Of a stretch of DNA of 37,368 nucleotides, positions 24,563 through 33,920 are shown one piece after another; the first letter of the stretch is position 1; each line of letters begins with the position of its first letter. The position numbers and the translations under genes are program-made. The notes beneath the pieces were generated by a model. That model worked only from the letters and a program-made list of their open reading frames with translations, searched no databases and was not told the origin of the DNA. The stretch spans positions 1 to 37,368 of the forward strand of contig CAZFWV010000030.1 in the NCBI GenBank assembly GCA_964522605.1, written 5' to 3'. The stretch comes from CAVZLD01 sp964522605. GTDB taxonomy: Bacteria > Planctomycetota > Planctomycetia > Pirellulales > Pirellulaceae.

Positions 24563-26839
24563 TCAAGAGTTCGAAGCAGCGGAAAGTCGGATCGGCATCT
24601 GCCGGATTCTCGAACCCGTCGCATGAAAGACGGCATTCGCGATCGCGGGTGCAATTGCGATGATCGGCGTTTCACCGCCACCGGCACTTGCCAGATCGTC
24701 TCTCTCCAGCAGATGGATGTCCAATTCTGGTAGGTCACTGAATCGCGGAACACGATAATCGGAGAATTTCGCGTTGCGCATCTCGCCGTCGCGAAACCGC
24801 ATTTCTTCGCGTAGCGCAGGTCCCATTCCCATCACAATGCAACCTTCCACCTGGGCCAACAGGTTGTCTCGATTGATGATTGCGCCACATTCGAACACTT
24901 CGCAGACCTGTCGCACGACGACTTCCTTTTGCGATCGATCGATACTGATCTCGACGCAGGCGGCGACGTAGGACCCCTTCTCCGTACCGCAGGCCAGCCC
25001 CACACCGACGTCCGGATCGCGCTGCTTGAAACGGCGAGACCAATCAAACCGCTCAGCAGCCGCGACAAGCACATCGCGCAATCGACCGTGCTCTAGATGG
25101 GCCAAACGAAAATCGAGCGGGTCCATTCCTACGATCGTCGCCATTTCGTCCATGAAACTCTCGCGCGCGAAATTATTCGCGGTTGCCGCAAGAACGCGAT
25201 AGGACCCCTGGCGCACGGGCGATTCGGACGGGACATACCGGCAGTTCGCTTTTTCAATTCGATAAGGCGTATCCAGCGCCGCGCCGCCAGAATTGATATT
25301 CAGGAAGTGCCAGGACGTCAGTTGGTTTTGTCCATCAAGACTCCCTTCGACATCGATCACAGCGGCCGGACGGAAGTAGGCCCAAGTAAACTCCTCTTCG
25401 CGAGTCCATTTGAGCGAGACCGGTTTTCCGGCGGCGCGTGCCAAGCGGGCGGCTTCAATGGCAGCCTCGCCCGAATGCTTGCCGCCGAATCCGCTGCCAA
25501 AATCAGGCACAATCACACGGACCTGTTCATTTTGCAGCTGGAAAGCTCCCGCCAACTCGCGATGGTATCCGAACGGATTCTGTGTACCCGTCCAGACGGT
25601 CAAGCCACCATCTTTCCATTCGGCCAGCGCAACGCGAGGCTCCAGCGGAGCATGCTGGACATACGCCACGTTGTACGTCGCCCGATGCGTGTGCGCCGCT
25701 GTGGCCATCTCTTGGGCGAATGGATTCGGAGGAATCTCACGACTGCGGGACCGCAAATAATCGAACACCTCGCGACTTGAGGGATGCGGTGCGGTCCGCC
25801 ACGTCGCCGTTTTCGCAATTGCGTCGAGCGCACGTTGGGCTGCAAAGGACGTGGGTGCAGCAACACCGACGAAATCGCCGTCCTGAACCACGACCGCTCC
25901 TTCAATCGCTTTCGCCGGCGATAGATCGACAGAGATCAATTCGGCGCCGTACGTCGGAGGGCGGAGCACTTTTCCGTGCAGTACACCTTCGGGTGAAAGA
26001 TCCGACGGAAACTTGTGCGATCCCTTGACTAAGTCACTTCGATTGGGCCGCGGTATCGACCGGCCCAGCACTTTCCATTGGTCGACGGGCGTGAGCTCAA
26101 TATCGGGAGGCACGGATTCGCGGAACAGTGCTGCGACTTCCTGATCCTGAGCCAGATCCGCGTAATCCAGCGTCTGCTGGTTGGACGAGTTGGTAATCCT
26201 TCCGTCACGAACTTCGATCGCTTCCGCTGCAACGTCCCAGCGCCGGCTGGCCAACTCGATCAGCAGCGTGCGCGCTGCCGCCGCACCTTGTCGCACCGCA
26301 GGCACCGTGGAAGGAGTGGTTCGACTGCCGGCAGTGATCCCGTCGTCGGGTACCAGACTGGTATCCGCCATCTGCATTCGAATTCGATCGAACGGGACAC
26401 GCAATTCCTCTGCGGCGGCTTGAGCAAGTTCCGCTCGAGCCCCCTGCCCCATCTCGATTTTTCCGGTGAGTACCGTGATCGTTCCATCCTGACCGAGGTG
26501 AATTCGCGCCTGCACCGGTAGTCCACGCCCCCCGCCGCGCTGTCGGCGTTGAGCGACCAATGGGTTTGCATTCACCGAAATCAGCAATCCCGCGCCGAGA
26601 ACAGACAGGAATGTGCGGCGCGACAGTTCTTCGTTCACCGAAGAAATCTCTGCATACTCTGGTTCGACGTTGGCACAAGCAGTTCCCGCTTGCACCTGAC
26701 CCTGCACTGCTAACGGTGAAAATGTTGTTTTCTCGGCAAGGAATCGAGCGACCGACGGGAGCGACTCGTACCTGGGTGCGGTAGCATCCCGTTGGGTTGC
26801 AGCCCTGCCGCACTGCGACGGATGTGAATCCTTCATCAT
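24563..26839 (-). CDS. Tat-exported molybdenum hydroxylase large subunit (isoquinoline 1-oxidoreductase/xanthine dehydrogenase family)
   Basis: About 758 residues. After an unusual 70-residue N-terminal stretch comes a Tat signal SRRTFL (73-78) with hydrophobic core LGAGLLISV. The molybdopterin-binding domains follow: GKIEMGQGARAEL (126-138), VLTGKIEMGQG, FGSGFGGKHSGEAAIEAA and the C-terminal GGGETPIIAI, where E723 corresponds to the catalytic Glu of the family. It pairs with the 2Fe-2S subunit encoded just upstream; the usual FAD subunit is absent, as in IorAB-type enzymes. Start is ATG 26839, overlapping the small-subunit stop (ATGA) and with GGAGG 7 bases upstream. An in-frame GTG at 26638 would give a normal-length Tat signal and is a serious alternative. 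Predicted to oxidise a carbonyl or heterocycle in the periplasm. Confidence 0.88.
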   Translation of the reverse strand: MMKDSHPSQCGRAATQRDATAPRYESLPSVARFLAEKTTFSPLAVQGQVQAGTACANVEPEYAEISSVNEELSRRTFLSVLGAGLLISVNANPLVAQRRQRGGGRGLPVQARIHLGQDGTITVLTGKIEMGQGARAELAQAAAEELRVPFDRIRMQMADTSLVPDDGITAGSRTTPSTVPAVRQGAAAARTLLIELASRRWDVAAEAIEVRDGRITNSSNQQTLDYADLAQDQEVAALFRESVPPDIELTPVDQWKVLGRSIPRPNRSDLVKGSHKFPSDLSPEGVLHGKVLRPPTYGAELISVDLSPAKAIEGAVVVQDGDFVGVAAPTSFAAQRALDAIAKTATWRTAPHPSSREVFDYLRSRSREIPPNPFAQEMATAAHTHRATYNVAYVQHAPLEPRVALAEWKDGGLTVWTGTQNPFGYHRELAGAFQLQNEQVRVIVPDFGSGFGGKHSGEAAIEAARLARAAGKPVSLKWTREEEFTWAYFRPAAVIDVEGSLDGQNQLTSWHFLNINSGGAALDTPYRIEKANCRYVPSESPVRQGSYRVLAATANNFARESFMDEMATIVGMDPLDFRLAHLEHGRLRDVLVAAAERFDWSRRFKQRDPDVGVGLACGTEKGSYVAACVEISIDRSQKEVVVRQVCEVFECGAIINRDNLLAQVEGCIVMGMGPALREEMRFRDGEMRNAKFSDYRVPRFSDLPELDIHLLERDDLASAGGGETPIIAIAPAIANAVFHATGSRIRQMPIRLSAASNS

Positions 26840-27312
26840 GACTGCCCTCCCGCAACTGCCGCTGCTCGATGAATCGCCTTCAGAATCCTCGAGTAGCCGC
26901 AACACCGGCAGATGTGACCTCCCATGCTGGACAGGATCTCATCGCGCGTTGGACTCGGACGCTGATTCAACAGGCTGACGGTTCCCATAATCATGCCGGG
27001 CGTACAGTAACCACACTGCATCGCATTCTCATCCAAAAAGGCCTGTTGCACCGGATGCAGATCGCCGTCGACGGTCAAGCCCTCAATCGTCACGATGGGC
27101 CGATCCGCGACGCGTCCGACCGGCGTGATGCAACTATGTTCGGCGCGCCCGTCGATTAATACGGTACACGCGCCACACTGGCCTTCCCCACAGCCGTATT
27201 TGGTGCCCGTCAGTCCGAGATCTTCACGCAGCACTTCCAACAAGGATCGTTCTGCGTCGGTCACAACCGTTCGCGGTTGGCCGTTAACGTTTAAGACAAT
27301 CGAATCTCCCAT
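26836..27312 (-). CDS. Molybdenum hydroxylase 2Fe-2S subunit
   Basis: About 158 residues. An N-terminal plant-type 2Fe-2S centre has C41, C46, C49 and C61 (CGEGQCGACT ... C), and the C-terminal helical domain has C100, C103, C135 and C137 (MQCGYC and ICRCCGY). This is the standard two-cluster subunit of xanthine dehydrogenase-family enzymes; the motif CRCCGY carries an additional Cys (C138). GGAGG lies about 6 bases before ATG 27312. It has no Tat signal, so it is probably exported by piggyback on the large subunit. The stop overlaps the large-subunit start. Confidence 0.95.
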   Translation of the reverse strand: MGDSIVLNVNGQPRTVVTDAERSLLEVLREDLGLTGTKYGCGEGQCGACTVLIDGRAEHSCITPVGRVADRPIVTIEGLTVDGDLHPVQQAFLDENAMQCGYCTPGMIMGTVSLLNQRPSPTRDEILSSMGGHICRCCGYSRILKAIHRAAAVAGGQS

Positions 27313-27366
27313 GGCACTCCTCCCTTCCCCACGGCACACGAAATCCGCCTCGCATTGTACTCGATT

Positions 27367-29310
27367 TCATGGCATCCATACGACGTTTCCCGCCAGCGGA
27401 TTCCGCCAAACATAACAAAGGGGACCGGCGGAACGTTTCAATTCGGGTGCAGGACTTTCCGAATCGGTCGAGTACACGTTCTGAAGCCCGTCCTTGGTTT
27501 GATATTCAAACAGAGGAACGGCCGCGGCGGGGCGGGCATTCGCGTCGACGGGTAAAGCATAGAAGGCAGGAACTTCATCCTGCCGCTCCGCCGTTTTCGA
27601 CGGAGAACTCACCACGAGACGAATCGCTCCGTCCGAATCGCTTTCCACTCGGACGGGAACCACTCCTTCTCGAGGGCGATCGAGTGCGAAGAACTCGATC
27701 GGATGCTTCCCCGGTTCCACCGCCGCAACGGCAGCTGTCGCCCAAGTGAGCTTTCCATCGGGTTTGGATATCCGATAAACGGGGACCGGCAGGATGAGCC
27801 GTGGATCAGCCAGATCCAATCTGTACAGAATCTGATTGTAATCGTAGCGAGGTGTTTGATCCGGGTTCCCCGAAAACGTGTTCGTGTAGGTTCCCTCGAA
27901 GAACAGGATACGGCCGTTCTGCTGGGCAAAGGCTCGATGCTGCATTGGATTGTAAAAACTGTATTGCTCGTGCGTCACAATTTTGCGCGCGTAAACCCAG
28001 GGCCCCACCGGTGAATCTGCCTCCGCAAACCAGGTTTCACCCAGGAAGGAAGTTCCAAATTGTTCGCACACAATCATCACCCAGCGCTGACGGTAATCAT
28101 TCCATTCGACGGAACCGGCATGCGCCTGGACTGTCTTGCCTGTATCGGCTTCCTGCAACTGTAGCAAGGTCTCGCTTCGCTTAAGCTGCCCCGACCGAAT
28201 CAGTTTCTCCTGAGCCTGCGGGCCAACAACAGGCGTGGCGGTCTTCCAAGCATATCGAACTCGACCATCTGCGAGACGATCAATGACCGGGTTCTCGAGA
28301 TCGCTCCCTTCGCGTAGACAGGTAAACGCCTGGTAAGCATCGAGGTTTCCGAAGTCCCGGCCCGTGGCCACAACTCGCGTCCAAGGACAGGGCGTAGCAA
28401 AGTAGGCATAATCGACGCCGCGGTCCGAATGCTTGAACGCATGTCCGGCGGGAAACACGGCCGTATCGAGCGGAAAGCTAAGCCACTTCTCAAAGCGTTG
28501 TTCGTCTTCGTCAAAAGCGGCCAACCCTCGCTCATACGCTTCGAGTCGTCTCGGGCGGATTTTGGCATACGCTGCATAGATCGTTTCGTGTCCTTGATCA
28601 TTCGGCAGCACAATCATCGCGTCCAGCCATGTGGGTCCTTCTCCGGATACGCGTGCCATCTCACGTGAAAAACCGGTCTCGTCGACGAAATACTCGAGGT
28701 TCACACCCACATTGGGATCCAGGCCTCCGTCGGCGGGAAGTCGTGACGTAGCGCCCGACATATGGAAGTTTCCAAGTGGATACTCCGGGCGCTGCGTATC
28801 GCCCCAGAACCAATACAACAGCCCGTTGTGCACAACGGTAAAGACACTATCCTGCCCCATCACACGACCGTTCAGCAGCGGCTGGGAAATCGGTGGATCC
28901 AATCCGGCTTGAACGGTATCGCCATAGATCTCTCCCCCAGTGATTCGATATAGTCGCTCGGCGATATTCACGCGACGCAGTTTCAACTCCGCGTGACCGT
29001 TGGGATCGACGGATAAAGCGGTACCCCGCATTCCAAACCCGTCCGCGGGGAACTCATATCCGTGGCTTTTCACAAAGAAGAACACCTTGCGGTTCATTAA
29101 ACCTGGATCATTGATCCAGACGAGCCCGTTGCTATCCGAGTAGAAACGGATCGCATTCACGGTCTTCAGCTCCACGAGTGGAACGCCGCGACCGGTCTGT
29201 TCGTCCAGAATTCGAATCAGGAATCCCGATTGTTCCGCTCGTAAATGAGTCGCGACGCTAAGAGCCAAGCAGAATGAGACGAACGTTGACTGCCACCGAG
29301 ACCTGAACAT
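27367..29310 (-). CDS. Exported propeller-type protein of unknown function with N-terminal beta-sandwich
   Basis: 647 residues. Signal peptide (FVSFCLALSVATHLRA, about 10-25). Residues 30-115 look like a carboxypeptidase-regulatory-like sandwich (ILDEQTGRGVPLVEL, YSDSNGLVWIND). From about 125 a repeat-rich beta structure follows (FTVVHNGLLYWFWGDT, ETWFAEADSPVGPWVYARK, RILFFEGTYTNTF), which resembles GH43/DUF4185-type five-bladed propellers. No catalytic set could be assigned, so a hydrolase or lectin role is guesswork. GAGGTG lies about 9 bases before ATG 29310. It is upstream of the molybdenum genes with a 54-bp gap, so it could be the first gene of that run. Confidence 0.6.
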   Translation of the reverse strand: MFRSRWQSTFVSFCLALSVATHLRAEQSGFLIRILDEQTGRGVPLVELKTVNAIRFYSDSNGLVWINDPGLMNRKVFFFVKSHGYEFPADGFGMRGTALSVDPNGHAELKLRRVNIAERLYRITGGEIYGDTVQAGLDPPISQPLLNGRVMGQDSVFTVVHNGLLYWFWGDTQRPEYPLGNFHMSGATSRLPADGGLDPNVGVNLEYFVDETGFSREMARVSGEGPTWLDAMIVLPNDQGHETIYAAYAKIRPRRLEAYERGLAAFDEDEQRFEKWLSFPLDTAVFPAGHAFKHSDRGVDYAYFATPCPWTRVVATGRDFGNLDAYQAFTCLREGSDLENPVIDRLADGRVRYAWKTATPVVGPQAQEKLIRSGQLKRSETLLQLQEADTGKTVQAHAGSVEWNDYRQRWVMIVCEQFGTSFLGETWFAEADSPVGPWVYARKIVTHEQYSFYNPMQHRAFAQQNGRILFFEGTYTNTFSGNPDQTPRYDYNQILYRLDLADPRLILPVPVYRISKPDGKLTWATAAVAAVEPGKHPIEFFALDRPREGVVPVRVESDSDGAIRLVVSSPSKTAERQDEVPAFYALPVDANARPAAAVPLFEYQTKDGLQNVYSTDSESPAPELKRSAGPLCYVWRNPLAGNVVWMP

Positions 29311-29463
29311 TGCCCACCTCGCTCTTCATCACTGATTTCGGAAATTGCCTGGGGTCCTCACTTTTCCTGACACCTCCCCTATGGTGCTCGCGTTGTCAAC
29401 GGACGACAATGTGCTGTGGCACGCCTAATTCCTAATTTCATCACCCCGCACGGGAGGCGAGAG

Positions 29464-30474
29464 ATGGTCATAGTTGAATCCTATCCGATTGCCGTCGTCA
29501 TGTGCATCATCACGATGCTTTGCTGGGGTTCTTGGGCCAATACACAGAAGCTGGCGAGTAAGGAGTGGCGGTTTCAGCTCTATTACTGGGATTATGCCAT
29601 CGGTGTGCTGATTCTCGCCCTTGTGCTCGCCTTTACCATGGGAAGCTCCGGGTCGGCAGGCCGTTCATTTTTGACGGACCTTGGTCAGGCCGATTCGAAG
29701 TGGCTTGGTTCGGCCTTCGTGGGCGGCGTGATCTTCAACCTCTCGAACATCCTGCTTGTTGCCGCGATCGACATCGCGGGTATGGCGGTCGCTTTTCCCA
29801 TCGGCGTTGGCCTGGCCCTCGTTCTGGGAGTAATCACGACCTATTTCGCCCGTCCAGAGGGGAACGTCCCGATGCTGGCGTTGGGGGTCGCGGGGATTGT
29901 GATTGCCATCATTCTCGACGCGATTGCCTACAAACGGCTCACCAGCAGTGACCAGAAGACTCCCGTCAAGGGGATCGTCATCTCGATTGCGGCCGGCTTG
30001 CTGATGGGATGGTTTTATAGCTTTGTCGCTCAATCAATGGGCAAAGTCGATCCCGTGACCAAGACACTCGAAGCAGGAAAACTGAGTCCTTATACGGCCG
30101 TCGTACTCTTTTCCGTCGGCTTGTTGCTGTCGAACTTCCTGTGGAACAGCATCATGATGGCAAAACCTTTTTCTGGAGATCCGGTCCCCTTTGGTGATTA
30201 CTTCACGAAAGGCAATCTTCGGCTGCACGCAATTGGGATCCTCGGAGGCATCATCTGGAATATCGGGATGGCATTCAACATCGTCGCAGCCGACACGGCG
30301 GGTCCCGCCCTGGCATACGGCCTCGGCCAGGGCGCAACAATGGTCGGTGCGCTGTGGGGTGTGTTCGTCTGGAAAGAGTTCCGAGGAGCACCGAAGGGCA
30401 CCAATCAATTGCTGGCAGCCATGTTCTTCTTCTACTTGCTCGGCCTGGGAGTTTTGATTGCGTCGAAGCTCTAG
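29464..30474 (+). CDS. GRP-type (DMT superfamily) sugar transporter
   Basis: About 336 residues with ten hydrophobic segments. Features include CIITMLCWGSWANTQKL at the N-terminus, GGVIFNLSNILLVAAI, AVAFPIGVGLALVLGV and GPALAYGLGQGATMVGALWGVFVWKEF near the end, typical of the GRP/glucose-ribose porter branch of the DMT superfamily. These carry sugars by proton or sodium coupling. GGAGG lies 7 bases before ATG 29464; the longer open frame adds a polar 16-residue stretch that is not expected. The ribokinase gene follows after 51 bp, which supports a pentose substrate. Divergent from the propeller gene at 29310. Confidence 0.8.
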   Translation: MVIVESYPIAVVMCIITMLCWGSWANTQKLASKEWRFQLYYWDYAIGVLILALVLAFTMGSSGSAGRSFLTDLGQADSKWLGSAFVGGVIFNLSNILLVAAIDIAGMAVAFPIGVGLALVLGVITTYFARPEGNVPMLALGVAGIVIAIILDAIAYKRLTSSDQKTPVKGIVISIAAGLLMGWFYSFVAQSMGKVDPVTKTLEAGKLSPYTAVVLFSVGLLLSNFLWNSIMMAKPFSGDPVPFGDYFTKGNLRLHAIGILGGIIWNIGMAFNIVAADTAGPALAYGLGQGATMVGALWGVFVWKEFRGAPKGTNQLLAAMFFFYLLGLGVLIASKL

Positions 30475-30525
30475 CGCCTGCAAACACGACTCCTACATTG
30501 ACCATTTGAGGTGCATAGCATAACG

Positions 30526-31446
30526 ATGTCCCATCCCAAGATTATTGTCGTCGGCAGTTCCAACACCGACATGATCATCCAACTTGACCACATCCCCCGC
30601 CCAGGCGAAACGATTCTGGGAGGCGAGTTTCATACGGCCGCCGGCGGAAAGGGCGCGAATCAGGCGGTAGCCGCTGCCAGAGCCGGTGGACAGGTCGTAT
30701 TCGTCGCGCGCGTCGGCCAGGACATGTTCGGCGATCAGGCGATCGCGGGATTCCAACAAGATGGAATCGACGTGACGTATGTTCAGCGAGATCCCACAGC
30801 ACCTTCTGGGGTCGCCTTGATATTCGTCGCCAAGGATGGTGAAAACAGTATCGCCGTCGCTGGTGGAGCGAACGGGGCGCTCTCACCCGACGATATTGCG
30901 GACGCTCGTCCTGCGTTTGACGGTGCAAGTGCACTCGTGATGCAATTGGAGACTCCGCTGCCAACCGTCCAGCAGGCCGCAAGATTCGCGGCCGATGCCG
31001 GGATCCCCGTCATCCTGAATCCAGCTCCTGCCCAAGCGCTACCCGATGACCTGTTGAGCAAGGTCTCGATTCTGACGCCGAATGAAACGGAGGCAGAGTT
31101 GCTGACCGGAATTCCGGTCGCCGACGAGGATGCGGCGATCAAGGCCGGAGCAAACCTCTTGGGTCGCGGTGTCAAGACGGTCATCCTGACGCTGGGCGCT
31201 CGCGGAGCCATGGTGGTGAGCGCGGATCATCGCGAATTGGTTCCCAGCCTTGCCGTGAAAGCGGTCGACACGGTCGCTGCGGGAGATGTGTTCAACGGAG
31301 CCCTCGCCGTCGCCCTCGGCGAAGGTAAACCGCTGTTGAACGCGGTCAAGTTCGCGAACGTCGCCGCCGCAATCTCCGTCACGAGGCTTGGAGCGCAACC
31401 TTCTGCTCCGCATCGAGACGAAATCGACCGCCTGTGCAGCAGATGA
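30526..31446 (+). CDS. rbsK: Ribokinase (PfkB family)
   Basis: About 306 residues. The PfkB N-terminal signature is seen in GGKGANQAVAAARAGG and the C-terminal one in VDTVAAGDVFNGALAVAL, containing the catalytic Asp in AAGD. NPAPAQALP and LTPNETEAELLTG are further ribokinase-type segments. The enzyme phosphorylates ribose or another pentose with ATP in the cytoplasm. The adjacent upstream sugar transporter suggests uptake and phosphorylation as one step. Start is ATG 30526; the GTG at 30511 is possible since GAGGTG overlaps it. The gene ends 16 bp from the convergent P-type ATPase gene. Confidence 0.93.
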   Translation: MSHPKIIVVGSSNTDMIIQLDHIPRPGETILGGEFHTAAGGKGANQAVAAARAGGQVVFVARVGQDMFGDQAIAGFQQDGIDVTYVQRDPTAPSGVALIFVAKDGENSIAVAGGANGALSPDDIADARPAFDGASALVMQLETPLPTVQQAARFAADAGIPVILNPAPAQALPDDLLSKVSILTPNETEAELLTGIPVADEDAAIKAGANLLGRGVKTVILTLGARGAMVVSADHRELVPSLAVKAVDTVAAGDVFNGALAVALGEGKPLLNAVKFANVAAAISVTRLGAQPSAPHRDEIDRLCSR

Positions 31447-31462
31447 CGCTGCGAGCATGTCA

Positions 31463-33901
31463 TTACGTGAGGGATGCGGTCTGTAATCGCAAGGCGTTTC
31501 CAACAACGGAAAGGGAACTGAAGCTCATCGCCGCCGCGGCAATCATCGGGTTGAGCAACAGGTGCTCGGAAATCGGGTAGAGCAACCCCGCTGCGATTGG
31601 CAGACCGAGCGCATTGTAAACAAAGGCAAAGAACAAGTTCTGCCGAATGTTGCGCATCGTCCGGCGACTCAATTGGACGGCTTTGACGATTCCGCGCAGA
31701 TCACCTCTGACCAGCGTGATACCGGCCGATTCAATTGCCACATCGGTTCCCGTGCCCATTGCAATTCCGACATCGGCGGCTGCCAGCGCAGGAGCGTCGT
31801 TGATTCCGTCACCGGCCATGGCAACCTTTCGGCCGGCCTGCTGCAGCGACTCAATCCGCTGATGCTTGTTCTCGGGTCGGACACCCGCTTCCAGTTCATC
31901 AATCCCCAACTGCGTGGCGACTGCCTGAGCCGTAGTCTCATTGTCCCCGGTCAGCATGATGATCTTCAGACCCAGCTGATGGAGTGAATCGATCGCCTCC
32001 TGGGTCGACGGCTTGATCGGGTCGGAGACCGCCAAGAGACCGGCCACGCGATGATCGACGGCAACATACATGACAGTCCGTCCCTGTTCTCGAAGCTTGT
32101 CTGCCTGGTCTTTCCAGGAAGAAACACCTTCGATCCCGCGATCTTCCAATAGGGAAGCTTGTCCCACGAGTACCGATTTGTCATCCACGTTTCCGACCAC
32201 TCCACTGCCGGTCAGCGATTCGAACTCCTCGACGCGCGGGAGCTCAATCCCGCGTTCTTCCGCCGCGCGAGCAACGGCATGAGCCAGAGGGTGCTCACTC
32301 GCATGCTCAACCCCTGCTGCATGCCGCAATAGCTCCTCTTCCGACCACCCCTCGGCCGGAACGCATTCGCTCAGGGTCGGACGACCTTCGGTCAGAGTTC
32401 CCGTCTTATCGACGACCAGGGTATTGACCTTCTCCATCGTCTCCAGCACCTCAGCATCCTTAATCAAGACACCTTCCTTCGCTCCTCGTCCAACTCCGAC
32501 CATAATCGACATCGGCGTCGCCAATCCCAAAGCGCAAGGACAAGCAATGATCAGCACGGCAACCGCGTTGACAAAAGCCCAGGCCAACGCAGGTTGACGC
32601 GGCTGGAAGATCGCCCAGACAAGGAAAGTTAGGATCGAGATCGCGATCACCGCCGGCACGAAATACCCTGCCACCACATCGGCAACTTTCTGGATCGGTG
32701 CCCGACTTCGCTGCGCATCGGCTACCATATTGACGATTTGTGACAGAACGGTATCTTCGCCGACTCTTTCGGCCGCCATCAGAAACGATCCGGTCTGATT
32801 CACCGTACCCCCGATGACATCATCCTCGGGCACCTTCTGCACGGGGAGTGGTTCTCCGGTGATCATCGATTCATCGATCGAGCTTTTCCCTTCCGTAATT
32901 CGGCCATCGACGGGCACTTTTTCGCCCGGCCGAACGCGGAGCAGATCACCTTGGCGAACCTCTTCGAGCGCGACCTCTCGTTCGACGCCGTCGCGCACAA
33001 CTCGCGCTCGAGGTGGTGCGAGAGACAACAGTTCTCGAATCGCACTCCCCGTTCTTCGCCGAGCACGCAACTCGAGCACTTGGCCTAACAAGACCAATGT
33101 GATGATCACGGCGGAAGCCTCAAAATAGACTTCCACATTTCCTTCGTGCTTGAAGTTTTCGGGAATCAGCCCGGGAAACATCAGTGCAACGACACTGTAG
33201 AAATAGGCAGAACCCGTGCCGATCGCGATGAGCGTAAACATGTTCAAATTGCGCGTAACAACAGATCGCCACCCGCGCACAAAAAACGGCCACCCGGCCC
33301 AGAGAACAACCGGTGTGCTCAGCAGGCATTGCAGCCAAGGGTGCAGCGGCCCTAGCCAACGATGAAGGGGCACACCAATCATGGGCAGCATCGCCAACAA
33401 GAAGACCGGCACCGTCAATGCGAGGGCAATCCAGAACCGACGAGTCATGTCGCGCAGTTCAACATCGTCCTCCTCGGTACCAGGCTCAATCGTCTTCGGC
33501 TCAAGATCCATGCCACATTTGGGACAAGCACCGGGTCCCTCCTGTTCCACCTCGGGATGCATTGGGCAGGTGTAGATCGTGATCCGCTGTTGCGTAACCG
33601 GACGTGCCGATTCAAGGGCCATACCACATTTGGGACAACTTCCGGGACGGTCGCTTTCGACACCTTCGCACATCGGGCAATAGTAACCTGAGCTACGATC
33701 GCGCGGCTTCCTTTCGCCCGGCGATTCGCCTTTTGACTGTTGGCAACAGGAGAGTTCAATCTGGGCCAATTGCGGCTCCGCCTGGGAAAGAAAACGCTGG
33801 CGACAATGCTCGCAACAAAAATAGAACGTCTCTCCCTCACGTTCCGCCGACAGAGCACTCTTCTCATCAACCTGCATGCCACAGATAGGATCAATCGCCA
33901 T
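31463..33901 (-). CDS. copA: Copper-type P1B ATPase with YHS and two HMBD metal-binding domains
   Basis: About 812 residues. The N-terminus has a YHS domain (3-42, DPICGMQV, FCCEHC) and two heavy-metal-binding modules (73-96, YYCPMCEG ... PKCGM; 110-133, YTCPMHPEV ... PKCGM). The ATPase core has TGE (348-350), CPC in the membrane (454-456), DKTGTLT (498-504), SEHPLA (535-540) and GDGINDAPAL. CPC with the C-terminal MSFSSLSVVGNALRL fits Cu+ exporters (P1B-1). The first HMBD has CPMC in place of CPMH, so it may bind differently. The start is ATG 33901; 19 bp separates it from the permease stop, so co-transcription is likely. The substrate is inferred from motif; silver is also possible. Confidence 0.93.
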   Translation of the reverse strand: MAIDPICGMQVDEKSALSAEREGETFYFCCEHCRQRFLSQAEPQLAQIELSCCQQSKGESPGERKPRDRSSGYYCPMCEGVESDRPGSCPKCGMALESARPVTQQRITIYTCPMHPEVEQEGPGACPKCGMDLEPKTIEPGTEEDDVELRDMTRRFWIALALTVPVFLLAMLPMIGVPLHRWLGPLHPWLQCLLSTPVVLWAGWPFFVRGWRSVVTRNLNMFTLIAIGTGSAYFYSVVALMFPGLIPENFKHEGNVEVYFEASAVIITLVLLGQVLELRARRRTGSAIRELLSLAPPRARVVRDGVEREVALEEVRQGDLLRVRPGEKVPVDGRITEGKSSIDESMITGEPLPVQKVPEDDVIGGTVNQTGSFLMAAERVGEDTVLSQIVNMVADAQRSRAPIQKVADVVAGYFVPAVIAISILTFLVWAIFQPRQPALAWAFVNAVAVLIIACPCALGLATPMSIMVGVGRGAKEGVLIKDAEVLETMEKVNTLVVDKTGTLTEGRPTLSECVPAEGWSEEELLRHAAGVEHASEHPLAHAVARAAEERGIELPRVEEFESLTGSGVVGNVDDKSVLVGQASLLEDRGIEGVSSWKDQADKLREQGRTVMYVAVDHRVAGLLAVSDPIKPSTQEAIDSLHQLGLKIIMLTGDNETTAQAVATQLGIDELEAGVRPENKHQRIESLQQAGRKVAMAGDGINDAPALAAADVGIAMGTGTDVAIESAGITLVRGDLRGIVKAVQLSRRTMRNIRQNLFFAFVYNALGLPIAAGLLYPISEHLLLNPMIAAAAMSFSSLSVVGNALRLQTASLT

Positions 33902-33920
33902 GATGCTGCGCACCACTTTC

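Noticed and set aside
24304..24753. A 149-residue minus-strand frame across the junction of two genes.
   Set aside because: It is a different frame of the DUF1080-PHP and molybdenum subunit genes and reflects the repeat sequence.
31447..31462. Possible terminator between ribokinase and the P1B ATPase gene.
   Set aside because: Only 16 bases separate the stops and no hairpin or T-tract is visible.
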